DNA of 64,000 nt. Source: an uncultured Alloprevotella sp. (lineage in GTDB: Bacteria; Bacteroidota; Bacteroidia; Bacteroidales; Bacteroidaceae). Positions 38,150 through 46,900 of the stretch are shown here, piece by piece. The translations under genes were made by a program, and so were the position numbers. The stretch is taken from NCBI GenBank assembly GCA_944322095.1, contig CALUNU010000001.1:186001-250000 (forward strand), read 5' to 3'. The notes below the pieces were generated by a model. The model ran no database searches. It was not told the DNA's origin and was given only the letters and a program-made list of their open reading frames with translations. How positions within the stretch are numbered: position 1 is the first letter of the stretch; every line of letters starts with the position of its first letter.

Positions 38150-38213
38150 ATGTCTCGGTGCTGCATGCCTCATACTGCATGTTGCCAGCATCGGTGAAGA
38201 GCGTAAACGTGAC
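38148..38213 (-). pseudogene. Fragment of a second lipoprotein gene
   Basis: On the minus strand the frame reads TFTLFTDAGNMQYEACSTET and then TAA. It aligns without gaps to TFTLITDAGDTLEVARTSET of the intact lipoprotein (36695-37210). The DNA is 23 of 24 identical over GCATCGGTGA-x-GAGCGTAAACGTG (plus strand). The N-terminal and C-terminal parts are missing, and the fragment runs straight into the 60-bp repeat. Confidence 0.75.
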
Positions 38214-38225
38214 AGGTTGCGCCCT

Positions 38226-38259
38226 ATAAAACGCCCCGCCCGAAAAGTGGGGCAGGGCG
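38226..38259 (-). terminator. Terminator of blaI-M56
   Basis: On the minus strand CGCCCTGCCC pairs with GGGCGGGGCG (one G-U) around CACTTTTC, followed by TTTTAT. Confidence 0.8.
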
Positions 38260-38320
38260 GTGGAGCAGAAAAGCGCAGGCCCGCAAATGCGGCTTGTTAA
38301 AGGCGTGCAGACCCGACGTG

Positions 38321-39718
38321 TTACGGAAGTACGAATCTTATAGGTACGGTGAAAAAGACGGCAACGGGTTTACCCTTCTGTTTGCCCGGAGTGAACTGTT
38401 TCAGCTTCCTGATGGCGTCGACGGCCGCCTGGTCGCACTCCTTGTTGAGGCTTCTTAGCACGGTGACCTTCCCCACTTTGCCGTCTTTACTGATGACAAA
38501 CCGCAGGACGACGGTACCTTGTATTTTCTGTTCCATGGCAGAGGCCGGGTATTTCACGTTATCCATGATGTCGCGCAGAAGAGCCGTCTCTCCGCCCGGA
38601 TATCTTGGCGGTTGTTCGGCGGTGTCGAGCACCTCTTCATCCCTGTCGGCAGGTATCACCGTATCGGCTGCAGCCGGAAGGATTGCGGCCGCAGCCGCCG
38701 GCGCGGTTTCTGCCTGCATGCCGGCTGTGGCAGTGTGCGAGGCGGGAGCGTTGCCTACGGCGGTCGGGGCAGTGGCCGGCGAAACGTCGGCCATACTGCC
38801 TGTGGCCGGCACTTGTTGGGAAACGTTGTGGTTGGCCGGCTGTGACGTGCGGACATTTTCGGCCCGTGCCGGAACAAACAGCAGGCAGATGCCTGCGGCC
38901 AGCGGTGCGAGCAGCAAGAAACTGGCTTGCCGGCCCGCAGAAGTTTTTTTCTTGTTCATCATTTTGATTCGCGATTTAAGAAATGAAACATTAAATGTAT
39001 TAGATAAAGCTGCAGCTTCTGAGCGGGTGTTGTGCAGGAGTGAAAACTGATAGCTACGGCGGTTGCCGCATGTGGAGCAGACGACGCGGTCGGCCTGAAA
39101 CTCGTGGACCAAGCGCAGCTCGCGGCGCCACAACCATACGAAGGGGTTGCACCAGGCGATGGCGCAAACCACCTCGCTCCACAGCACGTCGAACGAATGG
39201 CCCATGCGTGCATGCGCCGCTTCGTGCGCGATTTGGAAGTCGGCCGGCCCGGCAACCGGGGAGCCGAAAGGCAGGCATATATATCTGAAGAAAGAAAACG
39301 CGCCCCGCTCTGCCGGCAGCAAGCGTACGACGTGGCCACCGTAGCTGCGGCAGGGCAACCGGCGTATCCGAACGAGCAGAAGGGCGGTAGTGACGGCCGT
39401 GCGCAGCAGCAGGAAGACGGCAGGCAGCGCGTACACAATGAGGGAAACCAGCGGGGCAGCCTCGTGGCTGTCTGTTGCCGCCCGTCCTACGGCTATGGCG
39501 GGTAGCGCGATTACAGCGAGCGTCGCTACGGGGCTCTCCGTCACAGGCTGCCATGCTGCAACGGCGGGGAGCAGGGCCGCGGCGAGAGGAAGCACGAGCA
39601 GAAGGACACGCCGCAAGGCGAGGGCCGTATTGCCCCGCGCGCAGAGGGCATAGTAGGCGTAGAGCAGGATAAAAGCTATGTTGGCTTGCAGCAGATAGCG
39701 GAATAGAGCGGCAGTCAT
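38321..39718 (-). CDS. M56 (BlaR1-like) membrane metallopeptidase with C-terminal TonB domain
   Basis: A 465-residue protein. The N-terminal half has several membrane helices and an M56 peptidase site, H165-E-A-A-H169, followed by VHEFQADR with the third-ligand region. After a further membrane anchor (about 258-285) and an alanine/proline-rich periplasmic linker comes a TonB C-terminal domain (about 370-465). BlaR1/MecR1 relatives sense a signal, cleave themselves and then inactivate a BlaI-type repressor. Here the sensor domain is replaced by TonB, a known Bacteroidetes architecture. It lies 21 nt downstream of the BlaI gene, its likely target. The signal is unknown; no beta-lactamase is nearby. 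Confidence 0.9.
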   Translation of the reverse strand: MTAALFRYLLQANIAFILLYAYYALCARGNTALALRRVLLLVLPLAAALLPAVAAWQPVTESPVATLAVIALPAIAVGRAATDSHEAAPLVSLIVYALPAVFLLLRTAVTTALLLVRIRRLPCRSYGGHVVRLLPAERGAFSFFRYICLPFGSPVAGPADFQIAHEAAHARMGHSFDVLWSEVVCAIAWCNPFVWLWRRELRLVHEFQADRVVCSTCGNRRSYQFSLLHNTRSEAAALSNTFNVSFLKSRIKMMNKKKTSAGRQASFLLLAPLAAGICLLFVPARAENVRTSQPANHNVSQQVPATGSMADVSPATAPTAVGNAPASHTATAGMQAETAPAAAAAILPAAADTVIPADRDEEVLDTAEQPPRYPGGETALLRDIMDNVKYPASAMEQKIQGTVVLRFVISKDGKVGKVTVLRSLNKECDQAAVDAIRKLKQFTPGKQKGKPVAVFFTVPIRFVLP

Positions 39719-39739
39719 GGCAGTTTTGTTTTAGAAAAG

Positions 39740-40120
39740 TCAGTCGTCGGCCTCAGAATCGCCCGTTTCAATCATTTGCAGGATTTCTTTCAACTCGCTT
39801 GCCGATATTTTCTGCTCGCGGGCGAAGCACGAAACGAGCTCTTTATACGAGTTGTCGAAATAGGCCTGCACCATATTGCCCAGGCACTGTCGCCGGTAGT
39901 CGGCACGGGCTACGGCGGGGCGGTAAAGGTACGTTGTGCCTATGCGTTGCGACGCGAGAAAGCCCTTGTGTTCCAGGTTTTTCAGGATGGAAGCCACCGT
40001 CGTATAGGGAGGTCGCTGCTTGCCGTAGCCGGCCACGACTTCCTTGACGGTAGCCTCTTGCAGGTTCCACATAAGGCGCATTGCCTTCTCTTCTTGCGGC
40101 GTTAGCTGTTCGGTTCTCAT
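39740..40120 (-). CDS. BlaI/MecI/CopY-family transcriptional repressor
   Basis: A 126-residue winged-helix repressor: LTPQEEKAMRLMWNLQEATVKEVV at the start, the recognition region PPYTTVASILKNLEHKGFLASQR and a C-terminal dimer helix (AREQKISASELKEILQMIE). It is cotranscribed with the M56-TonB gene, its probable protease partner. A dyad TACGAAA-T-TTTCGTA (40152-40166) overlaps its promoter and may be its operator. Cytoplasmic. Confidence 0.93.
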   Translation of the reverse strand: MRTEQLTPQEEKAMRLMWNLQEATVKEVVAGYGKQRPPYTTVASILKNLEHKGFLASQRIGTTYLYRPAVARADYRRQCLGNMVQAYFDNSYKELVSCFAREQKISASELKEILQMIETGDSEADD

Positions 40121-40145
40121 TTCCAGTAAGCTTACGAATGTATCG

Positions 40146-40153
40146 CAAATGTA
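40146..40153 (-). promoter_or_regulatory. -7 box for blaI-M56
   Basis: CAAATGTA on the plus strand reads TACATTTG on the minus strand, a perfect match, 25 nt before the start. No exact -33. Confidence 0.7.
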
Positions 40154-40166
40154 CGAAATTTTCGTA
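40152..40166. promoter_or_regulatory. Candidate BlaI operator
   Basis: TACGAAATTTTCGTA: 7-bp arms with a one-base centre, placed between the -33 and -7 regions and touching the -7 box. A related half-site, TACGAAT, lies at 40133-40139. The matching position upstream of the short TonB gene has lost the symmetry. Confidence 0.5.
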
Positions 40167-40190
40167 GAGCATGAAAGAAAAACGTAGAAA

Positions 40191-40251
40191 ATCGCCGTAA
40201 AAAATGAAAATGAAGCGTTTAGCGGCGGAAATCAGGCGGAAAGGGAGGTTT
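40191..40251. repeat. 60-bp repeat, copy B
   Basis: Second copy of the repeat at 38090-38149. It lies between the divergent promoters of blaI (minus) and rpsA (plus). Confidence 0.85.
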
Positions 40252-40267
40252 TTATTGAAAAAGTCGT

Positions 40268-40275
40268 TATCTTTG
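40268..40275 (+). promoter_or_regulatory. -7 box for rpsA
   Basis: TATCTTTG, a perfect match, 60 nt before the ATG at 40336. No clear -33 TTG at 19-21 nt. Confidence 0.65.
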
Positions 40276-40335
40276 CAGCCGATTTTGGTAAACATAAAGT
40301 CTAACTTTATTAATTACAAACAACAAACAAACTAC

Positions 40336-42126
40336 ATGGAGAATTTAAAGAACGTTCAGCCTTTGGCCGATTTCGATTGGAACGCCTTTGAAAACGGCGC
40401 CGCCGAAAGCACGGAAAGCAAAGAGCAGCTGAAAGGCGCTTACGACGCCACGCTCAACCGCGTCAACGAAAACGAGGTTGTAGAGGGTACGGTTATCGCC
40501 ATCAACAAGCGCGAAGTCGTAGTCAACATCGGTTACAAATCCGATGGCATCATTCCTATGAGCGAGTTCCGCTACAATCCCGAACTTAAGGTGGGCGATA
40601 CCGTTGAGGTGTACATCGAAAACCAGGAGGACAAGAAAGGTCAGCTGGTTTTGTCCCACAAGAAGGCCCGTGCAGCCAAGGCTTGGGAACGTATCAACGA
40701 AGCTCTTGAAAACAAAGAGGTTATCAAGGGTTATATCAAGTGCCGCACGAAGGGTGGCATGATTGTAGACGTCTTTGGCATCGAGGCCTTCCTGCCCGGC
40801 TCGCAGATCGACGTGAAGCCCATCCGCGACTACGACGTGTTCGTGGGCAAGACGATGGAGTTCCAGGTTGTGAAAATCAACCAGGAATACAAGAACGTCG
40901 TTGTGTCTCACAAGGCACTCATCGAGGCCGAGCTCGAAGCTCAGAAGCAGGAAATCATCTCCCACCTCGAAAAGGGCCAGGTGCTCGAAGGAACTGTCAA
41001 GAACATCACGTCCTACGGCGTATTCATCGATTTGGGCGGAGTGGACGGACTTATCCATATTACAGACCTGTCTTGGGGCCGCGTAAACGATCCGCACGAG
41101 ATTGTTCAGCTCGACCAGAAGCTCAATGTCGTTATTTTGGACTTCGACGAAGAGAAGAAGCGCATCGCCTTGGGCTTGAAGCAACTGACGCCGCATCCCT
41201 GGGATGCCCTCGACCCCGATTTGAAAGTGGGCGACAAGGTGAAGGGCAAGGTGGTCGTTATGGCCGACTACGGTGCATTTGTAGAGATTGCCCCGGGCGT
41301 GGAAGGACTTATCCACGTGAGCGAAATGAGCTGGAGCCAGCACCTGCGTTCTGCCCAGGATTTCCTGAAAGTGGGCGACGAGGTGGAGGCTGTCATCCTG
41401 ACGCTCGACCGCACGGAGCGCAAGATGTCGCTCGGCATCAAGCAGCTGAAAGAAGACCCGTGGAAAGACATCGAAGTGAAGTATCCCGTCGGTTCCAAGC
41501 ACACGGCGAAGGTGCGCAACTTCACCAACTTCGGCGTGTTTGTTGAGCTGGAAGAGGGCGTTGACGGCCTGATCCACATCTCCGACCTCTCTTGGACGAA
41601 GAAGGTTAAGCATCCGTCTGAGTTTACGCAGATTGGCGCTCCGATCGACGTCGTTGTGCTCGAAATAGACAAGGACAACCGTCGTCTGAGCCTCGGCCAC
41701 AAGCAGCTGGAAGAGAATCCTTGGGACGTCTTTGCCGGCATCTTTACCGAAGGTTCGATCCACGAGGGCAAGATTGTGAAGAAGCTCGAAAAGGGCGCCG
41801 TCGTACAGCTCGAGCAGGGCGTCGAGGGCTTTGCAACGCCCAAGCACCTCGTTAAGCAGGACGGCAGCGACGCTCAGGAAGGCGAGACGCTCCCCTTCAA
41901 GGTCATCGAGTTCAACAAGGACAGCAAGCGCATCATCTTGTCGCACAGCCGCACGTTCGAGGACGTACAGCGCGCCGAGGCACGTGCCGAGAAGAAGGCC
42001 GCTGCCGCCAAGAAGGCTGCCAAGAAAGAGGATGTGCCCGTTATCCAGAACCAGGCCGCTTCGACGAGCTTGGGCGATAACGACGCGCTCGCCGCTCTGA
42101 AAGCCAAAATGGAGAAGGGTGAGTAA
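40336..42126 (+). CDS. rpsA: 30S ribosomal protein S1
   Basis: A 596-residue S1 with about six S1 (OB-fold) repeats. Typical repeat cores are VEGTVIAINKREVVVNIGYK, VKNITSYGVFIDLGGVDGLI, VVMADYGAFVEIAPGVEGLI and VRNFTNFGVFVELEEGVDGL. A lysine/alanine-rich tail follows (EARAEKKAAAAKKAAKKE). It binds mRNA on the small subunit to help initiation, important in Bacteroidetes where Shine-Dalgarno signals are weak. The start is MENLKNVQPL; the frame is open to 40204, but that part precedes the promoter. Confidence 0.96.
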   Translation: MENLKNVQPLADFDWNAFENGAAESTESKEQLKGAYDATLNRVNENEVVEGTVIAINKREVVVNIGYKSDGIIPMSEFRYNPELKVGDTVEVYIENQEDKKGQLVLSHKKARAAKAWERINEALENKEVIKGYIKCRTKGGMIVDVFGIEAFLPGSQIDVKPIRDYDVFVGKTMEFQVVKINQEYKNVVVSHKALIEAELEAQKQEIISHLEKGQVLEGTVKNITSYGVFIDLGGVDGLIHITDLSWGRVNDPHEIVQLDQKLNVVILDFDEEKKRIALGLKQLTPHPWDALDPDLKVGDKVKGKVVVMADYGAFVEIAPGVEGLIHVSEMSWSQHLRSAQDFLKVGDEVEAVILTLDRTERKMSLGIKQLKEDPWKDIEVKYPVGSKHTAKVRNFTNFGVFVELEEGVDGLIHISDLSWTKKVKHPSEFTQIGAPIDVVVLEIDKDNRRLSLGHKQLEENPWDVFAGIFTEGSIHEGKIVKKLEKGAVVQLEQGVEGFATPKHLVKQDGSDAQEGETLPFKVIEFNKDSKRIILSHSRTFEDVQRAEARAEKKAAAAKKAAKKEDVPVIQNQAASTSLGDNDALAALKAKMEKGE

Positions 42127-42157
42127 CCCGTAACGAAGGCTCTATTTGCCATACCGC

Positions 42158-42196
42158 AACAGCGGCCGTCCCGAAACCGGGCGGCCGCTGTTTTCG
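42158..42196 (+). terminator. Terminator of rpsA
   Basis: AACAGCGGCCG (42158-42168) and CGGCCGCTGTT (42182-42192) form an 11-bp stem, followed by TTCG with a short T tract. Confidence 0.85.
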
Positions 42197-42232
42197 TTGG
42201 AAGACGGAGCGGGGCGGGTGGTGACAAATGAT

Positions 42233-42240
42233 TATTTTTG
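42233..42240 (+). promoter_or_regulatory. -7 box for the HAD gene at 42265
   Basis: TATTTTTG, a perfect match, 24 nt before the start. No clear -33. Confidence 0.6.
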
Positions 42241-42264
42241 CACCGGCAAACCATTGCAGGAGAT

Positions 42265-42912
42265 ATGATGACATTAAAAGCAGCTTTATTCGATTTGGAC
42301 GGCGTGCTCGTCGATACCGAGGCGCAATATACCGACTTTTGGAGAAGAGTGGGCGAAGTTTACTACCCCGACGACCCCGACTTTGCCGTGAGCATAAAAG
42401 GGCAGGCGCTAGAAAAAATCTTTTCGCAGTATTTCTCCGATAGTCAAGATGTGCGGGAGCAGTTGCGAGCAGACCTTTCGGCGTTTGAATCCCGGATGAA
42501 CTATACCTTTATGCCCGGTGCCGAGGCTTTTGTGCGCGCCTTGCGCAGCGAGGGCGTCAAGACAGCCGTTGTAACCAGTTCGGACCGTTGGAAAATGGCG
42601 CAATTGCTGAAGCAGCATCCCGGCTTCGACGATTTGTTCGACCGTTTGTTTACGGCCGAGGACGCGAAACGTTCGAAACCCGCCCCCGACTGCTACCTGA
42701 ACGCCATGAACTTCTTCGGCGAAGCTCCGAAAGCATGCGTGGTGTTCGAAGACTCGTTGAACGGCCTGAAAGCCGCAAAGGCTTCGGGGGCCGCCGTGGT
42801 GGGGCTGAGCACGACGCTGCCGCAGGAAACCGTAGCGCAGTATAGTGATTTCGTCATAGCCGATTTCGTTGGCCTTACGCCGGCTTCGCTCAGCGAAAGA
42901 TTGGCCGAATGA
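42265..42912 (+). CDS. HAD-superfamily phosphatase (beta-phosphoglucomutase-like)
   Basis: A 215-residue HAD hydrolase. Motif I is FDLDGVLVDTE with the nucleophile and acid aspartates, motif II is VTSSDRW, the motif III lysine is in RSKPAPD, and motif IV is VFEDSLNGLKAAKASGA. A helical cap lies between motifs I and II, as in the beta-phosphoglucomutase/phosphoglycolate group. The substrate is not predictable. Two adjacent ATG codons (42265 and 42268) follow AGGAG; either may be used. panB follows, with its own promoter. Confidence 0.88.
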   Translation: MMTLKAALFDLDGVLVDTEAQYTDFWRRVGEVYYPDDPDFAVSIKGQALEKIFSQYFSDSQDVREQLRADLSAFESRMNYTFMPGAEAFVRALRSEGVKTAVVTSSDRWKMAQLLKQHPGFDDLFDRLFTAEDAKRSKPAPDCYLNAMNFFGEAPKACVVFEDSLNGLKAAKASGAAVVGLSTTLPQETVAQYSDFVIADFVGLTPASLSERLAE

Positions 42913-42931
42913 AAGAAAAGGGGTAATTTTG
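42900..42931 (+). promoter_or_regulatory. Promoter of panB
   Basis: ATTG ending at 42903, a 20-nt spacer, TAATTTTG at 42924-42931. The -33 element overlaps the end of the HAD gene. Confidence 0.7.
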
Positions 42932-42994
42932 CAGCCGGTATCCCGGTGGCGGATGCCGCAGTTTGCGGATAAGTATACCATAATTATATAATAT

Positions 42995-43816
42995 ATGTCA
43001 GGTTATATAGTGGACGATGCGCGCAAAGTAACGACGCGTCGTTTTCAGGAAATGAAAGAGCAGGGAAAGAAGATTGCCATGCTCACGTCTTACGATTATA
43101 CCACAGCAAAAATAGTGGATGCGGCCGGTGTGGATGCCATCCTCGTGGGCGACAGTGCTTCGAACGTGATGGCCGGAAACCAGACGACCTTGCCCATCAC
43201 CCTGGATCAGATGATATACCACGCACAAGCCGTCGTGCGAGCTGTGAAACGCGCTTTGGTGGTGTGCGATATGCCCTTCGGAACCTATCAGGTGAACGCC
43301 ACGGAGGGCGTGGCCAACGCCGTGCGCATTATGAAGGAGACAGGCTGCGACGCCTTGAAGCTGGAAGGCGGAGTTGAGATTGTGGAGACGGTGAAACGCA
43401 TCTTGGAGGCCGGCATCCCCGTAATGGGCCATCTGGGACTGATGCCGCAGAGCATCAACAAGTATGGAACGTACACGGTGCGCGCCAAAGAGGAAGCCGA
43501 GGCCGAAAAGCTCGTATCGGATGCCAAGGCACTGGCCGATGCCGGCTGCTTTGCCCTGACACTCGAAAAAATACCTGCGGAACTGGCGCAGAGAGTGACG
43601 TCGGAAGTGAATATACCCGTGATTGGCATAGGGGCCGGCGGCGGCGTTGACGGGCAGGTGCTCGTCGTGGCCGACATGCTGGGCATGACGCAAGGGTTCA
43701 GTCCGAAATTCCTGCGGAGATATGCCGATTTGAACCGCATCATGAGCGATGCCATCGGACAATATGTGACCGACGTGAAGAGCGGCGATTTCCCCAACGA
43801 GCAAGAACAATATTGA
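42995..43816 (+). CDS. panB: 3-methyl-2-oxobutanoate hydroxymethyltransferase
   Basis: A 273-residue PanB with a full set of motifs: [33 protein letters not shown] (metal ligand aspartate), [24 protein letters not shown] and [16 protein letters not shown]. It transfers a one-carbon unit from methylene-tetrahydrofolate to ketoisovalerate, the first step to pantoate. The other pantothenate genes, panC and panD, are about 27 kb upstream, so the pathway is split. Confidence 0.97.
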   Translation: MSGYIVDDARKVTTRRFQEMKEQGKKIAMLTSYDYTTAKIVDAAGVDAILVGDSASNVMAGNQTTLPITLDQMIYHAQAVVRAVKRALVVCDMPFGTYQVNATEGVANAVRIMKETGCDALKLEGGVEIVETVKRILEAGIPVMGHLGLMPQSINKYGTYTVRAKEEAEAEKLVSDAKALADAGCFALTLEKIPAELAQRVTSEVNIPVIGIGAGGGVDGQVLVVADMLGMTQGFSPKFLRRYADLNRIMSDAIGQYVTDVKSGDFPNEQEQY

Positions 43817-43828
43817 CGGAACGGAAGC

Positions 43829-43859
43829 GACGGGCAGCGGCAAGGAGCCGTTGCCCGTC
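43829..43859 (+). terminator. Hairpin after panB
   Basis: GACGGGCAGCGGC (43829-43841), loop AAGGA, GCCGTTGCCCGTC (43847-43859), with one G-U pair. Only a poor T tract follows. Confidence 0.6.
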
Positions 43860-43935
43860 GTCTTATGAAAGGGTTTCATGCCTTTAAAAGCGAGAAAATT
43901 AGGGGGTGCGGATGTTCGATGTTGGGAGATTTTAT

Positions 43936-43943
43936 TAATTTTG
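43936..43943 (+). promoter_or_regulatory. -7 box for ileS
   Basis: TAATTTTG, a perfect match, 40 nt before the ATG at 43984. Confidence 0.6.
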
Positions 43944-43983
43944 CAAACCTATAAAACAGCACATTCAGCTTTATTGGAAATAT

Positions 43984-46900
43984 ATGGCGAAGAAATTTAC
44001 GGAGCGTAACGGCTTGAACCTTTTCGAGGTGAACAAAGAGGTCCTGAACGAGTGGGACCAGGCCGATCTTTTCCACAAAAGTATGTCGGAACGCGAGGGC
44101 TATCCTTCGTTCGTATTTTACGAGGGTCCTCCTTCGGCCAACGGACATCCCGGCATCCACCACGTGATGGCACGCACCATCAAAGACGTGTTCTGCCGGT
44201 ATAAAACGATGAAAGGTTTCCACGTAAACCGTAAAGCTGGATGGGATACGCACGGCTTGCCCGTCGAACTGAGCGTTGAAAAAGAGCTCGGCATTACGAA
44301 AGAGGACATAGGCAAGACGATCAGTATTGAAGACTACAACAGCAAGTGCCGGAAGAACGTTATGATGTACACTCAGGAATGGACCGACCTGAGTCATCTG
44401 ATGGGCTACTGGGTAGATATGGAGCATCCCTATATAACGTATGAGAACTCCTATATAGAAACGCTGTGGTGGCTGTTAAAACAACTCTACAACAAAGGCC
44501 TGCTTTATAAAGGCTACACCATCCAGCCTTATTCGCCGGCAGCTGGCACCGGGCTGAGCTCGCACGAACTGAACCAGCCGGGATGCTATCGCGACGTGAA
44601 AGATACGACGGCTACGGTGCAGTTTAAGATGATTGACCCGAAACCGGAGATGGCGCAGTGGGGCGAAGCTTATTTCTTGGCGTGGACAACAACGCCTTGG
44701 ACGCTGCCTTCGAACACCGCGCTTTGCGTTGGTCCTAAGTTCGACTATGTATGCGTGCAGACCTACAATCCATATTCGGGTAAACCGGTAAGTGTCGTTC
44801 TGGCAGAGGCGCTCGTGAATGCTTACTTCAATGCGGCCGGGAAAGATTTGCCCTTGGAGGATTATAAGCAGGGAGACAAGATTGTTCCTTATCGGATTGT
44901 CGGAAAGTGGAAGGGAAAAGAACTGGAAGGAATGCGCTATGAGCAGCTGATTCCTTACGTAAATCCGGGCGAAGGAGCATTTCGCGTGATTTTAGGCGAT
45001 TATGTCAGCACGGAAGACGGAACGGGCATTGTTCACATCGCTCCTACTTTCGGTGCCGACGACGCATTCGTGGCCAAGCAGGCCGGAATACCTCCTTTGC
45101 AGGTCGTAAATAAGAAAGGTAAGCTTTGTCCGCTGGTCGACTTGAAAGGTCGCTTCTTCCGGTTGGAAGATTTGGACGACGACTTCGTAAAAGCCCGCGT
45201 GAATGTTCCGTTATACAAAGACGTGGCGGGAAGATACGTCAAAAACGCCTACGATCCGACGCTTACAGAGAAAGATGAAACGCTCGACATCTCCCTTTGC
45301 ATGATGTTGAAGCAGCAAGGTCTGGCTTTCAAGATAGAAAAGCACGTTCACAGCTATCCTCATTGCTGGCGGACGGACAAACCTGTGCTTTACTACCCGC
45401 TGGACAGTTGGTTCATCAGAAGTTCCGCATGCAAGGAGCGCATGATGGAGCTTAACAAGACCATTCGCTGGAAGCCCGCGAGCACAGGCACCGGCCGCTT
45501 CGGAAAATGGCTCGAAAACCTGAACGATTGGAACCTTAGTCGCAGTAGATATTGGGGTACGCCCTTGCCAATTTGGCGTAACGACGACAACGAGGAAAAG
45601 TGCATCGGAAGTATTGAGGAGCTGTACGCAGAAATTGAAAAAAGCGTCTCAGCCGGTTTTATGGAGACCAATCCTCTGAAGGATAAGGGCTTTGTCCCGG
45701 GCGATTTCAGCGCTGCCAATTATCATAAGATCGATTTGCATCGCCCGTACGTGGACGATATTATTCTGGTGTCGGCTTCCGGGAAGCCTTTGAAGCGTGA
45801 GGCAGACTTGATAGACGTATGGTTTGACTCCGGGTCGATGCCTTACGCTCAGATACACTATCCGTTTGAGAACAAGGAGCAGCTTGATGGCGGTTCGGTC
45901 TATCCTGCGGACTTTATAGCAGAAGGTGTGGATCAGACACGCGGATGGTTTTTTACGTTGCACGCCATTGCAACCATGGTGTTCGACAGTAAAGCCTTCA
46001 AGGCTGTTATCAGTAACGGACTGGTGCTGGATAAGAACGGGAACAAGATGAGCAAACGGTTGGGCAACGCTGTCGATCCGTTTAAGGCGATAGAGAAATT
46101 CGGTTCCGACCCCTTGCGTTGGTATATGATGACAAACTCTTCGCCGTGGGACAATCTGAAATTTGACGAAGAGGGCGTGAAGGAAGTTTCGCGGACATTC
46201 TTTGCCAAGCTGTTCCAGACGTATTCGTTCTTTGCCATGTATGCCAATGTGGATGGCTTTGACAATTCGGCAGAGCAGGTGCCCAATGACGCGCGGCCCG
46301 AAATTGACCGTTGGATCTTGTCGGAGTTGAATACGTTGGTGAAGAACGTGACCGATTGTTTCGACGATTACGACCCGACGAAGGCCGGCCGTTTAATTGA
46401 GACGTTTGTCATTGACAATTTGTCGAACTGGTATGTCCGTTTGAACCGCAAACGTTTTTGGGCCGGGCAGATGGATACGGATAAATTGTCGGCTTATCAG
46501 ACGCTGTACGCTTGTTTGCTGACGGTGTCGAAGCTGATGGCACCGATTGCGCCTTTCTATGCCGACCGTCTGTACAAGGATTTGACGGAGGGCATGACCG
46601 ATGGCGCTGCCGAGAGCGTCCACCTCGCGTTCTTCCCCGAGGCTGATGAGAAGCTCGTCGACTCCAATCTGGAAGAGCGCATGCGGATGGCGCAGAAGAT
46701 AACTTCGATGGTGCTTTCGTTGCGTAAAAAGGAGAAAATCATTGTGCGCCAGCCGTTGCAGCGCATTTCCATACCCGTGTCGGACGCCAAGCAGCGTGCG
46801 AGCATTGAGGCAGTGAAGCAGCTCATTCTTGACGAAGTGAACGTGAAGTCCCTTGAATTTGTGGACGGAACTTTGTTGGAGAAGAAGGTAAAGTGCAACT

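Larger units (their letters stand above)
38018..38320. other. Spacer carrying duplication scars
   Basis: This 303-bp spacer contains, from right to left, the terminator of the M56 gene (38226-38259), a lipoprotein gene fragment (38148-38213), copy A of a 60-bp repeat (38090-38149) and the promoter of the short TonB gene (38045-38052). An open frame from 38103 on the plus strand reads through the repeat and I do not call it. Confidence 0.7.

Noticed and set aside
38103..38300. 65-codon plus-strand frame starting MNMRRLAAENRRKG
   Set aside because: It reads through repeat copy A; its likeness to the rpsA upstream frame reflects DNA duplication, not a conserved protein.
40204..40335. N-terminal extension of rpsA starting MKMKRLAAEIRRKG
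   Set aside because: It lies upstream of the -7 box and through the 60-bp repeat; the family start is MENLKNVQPL at 40336.
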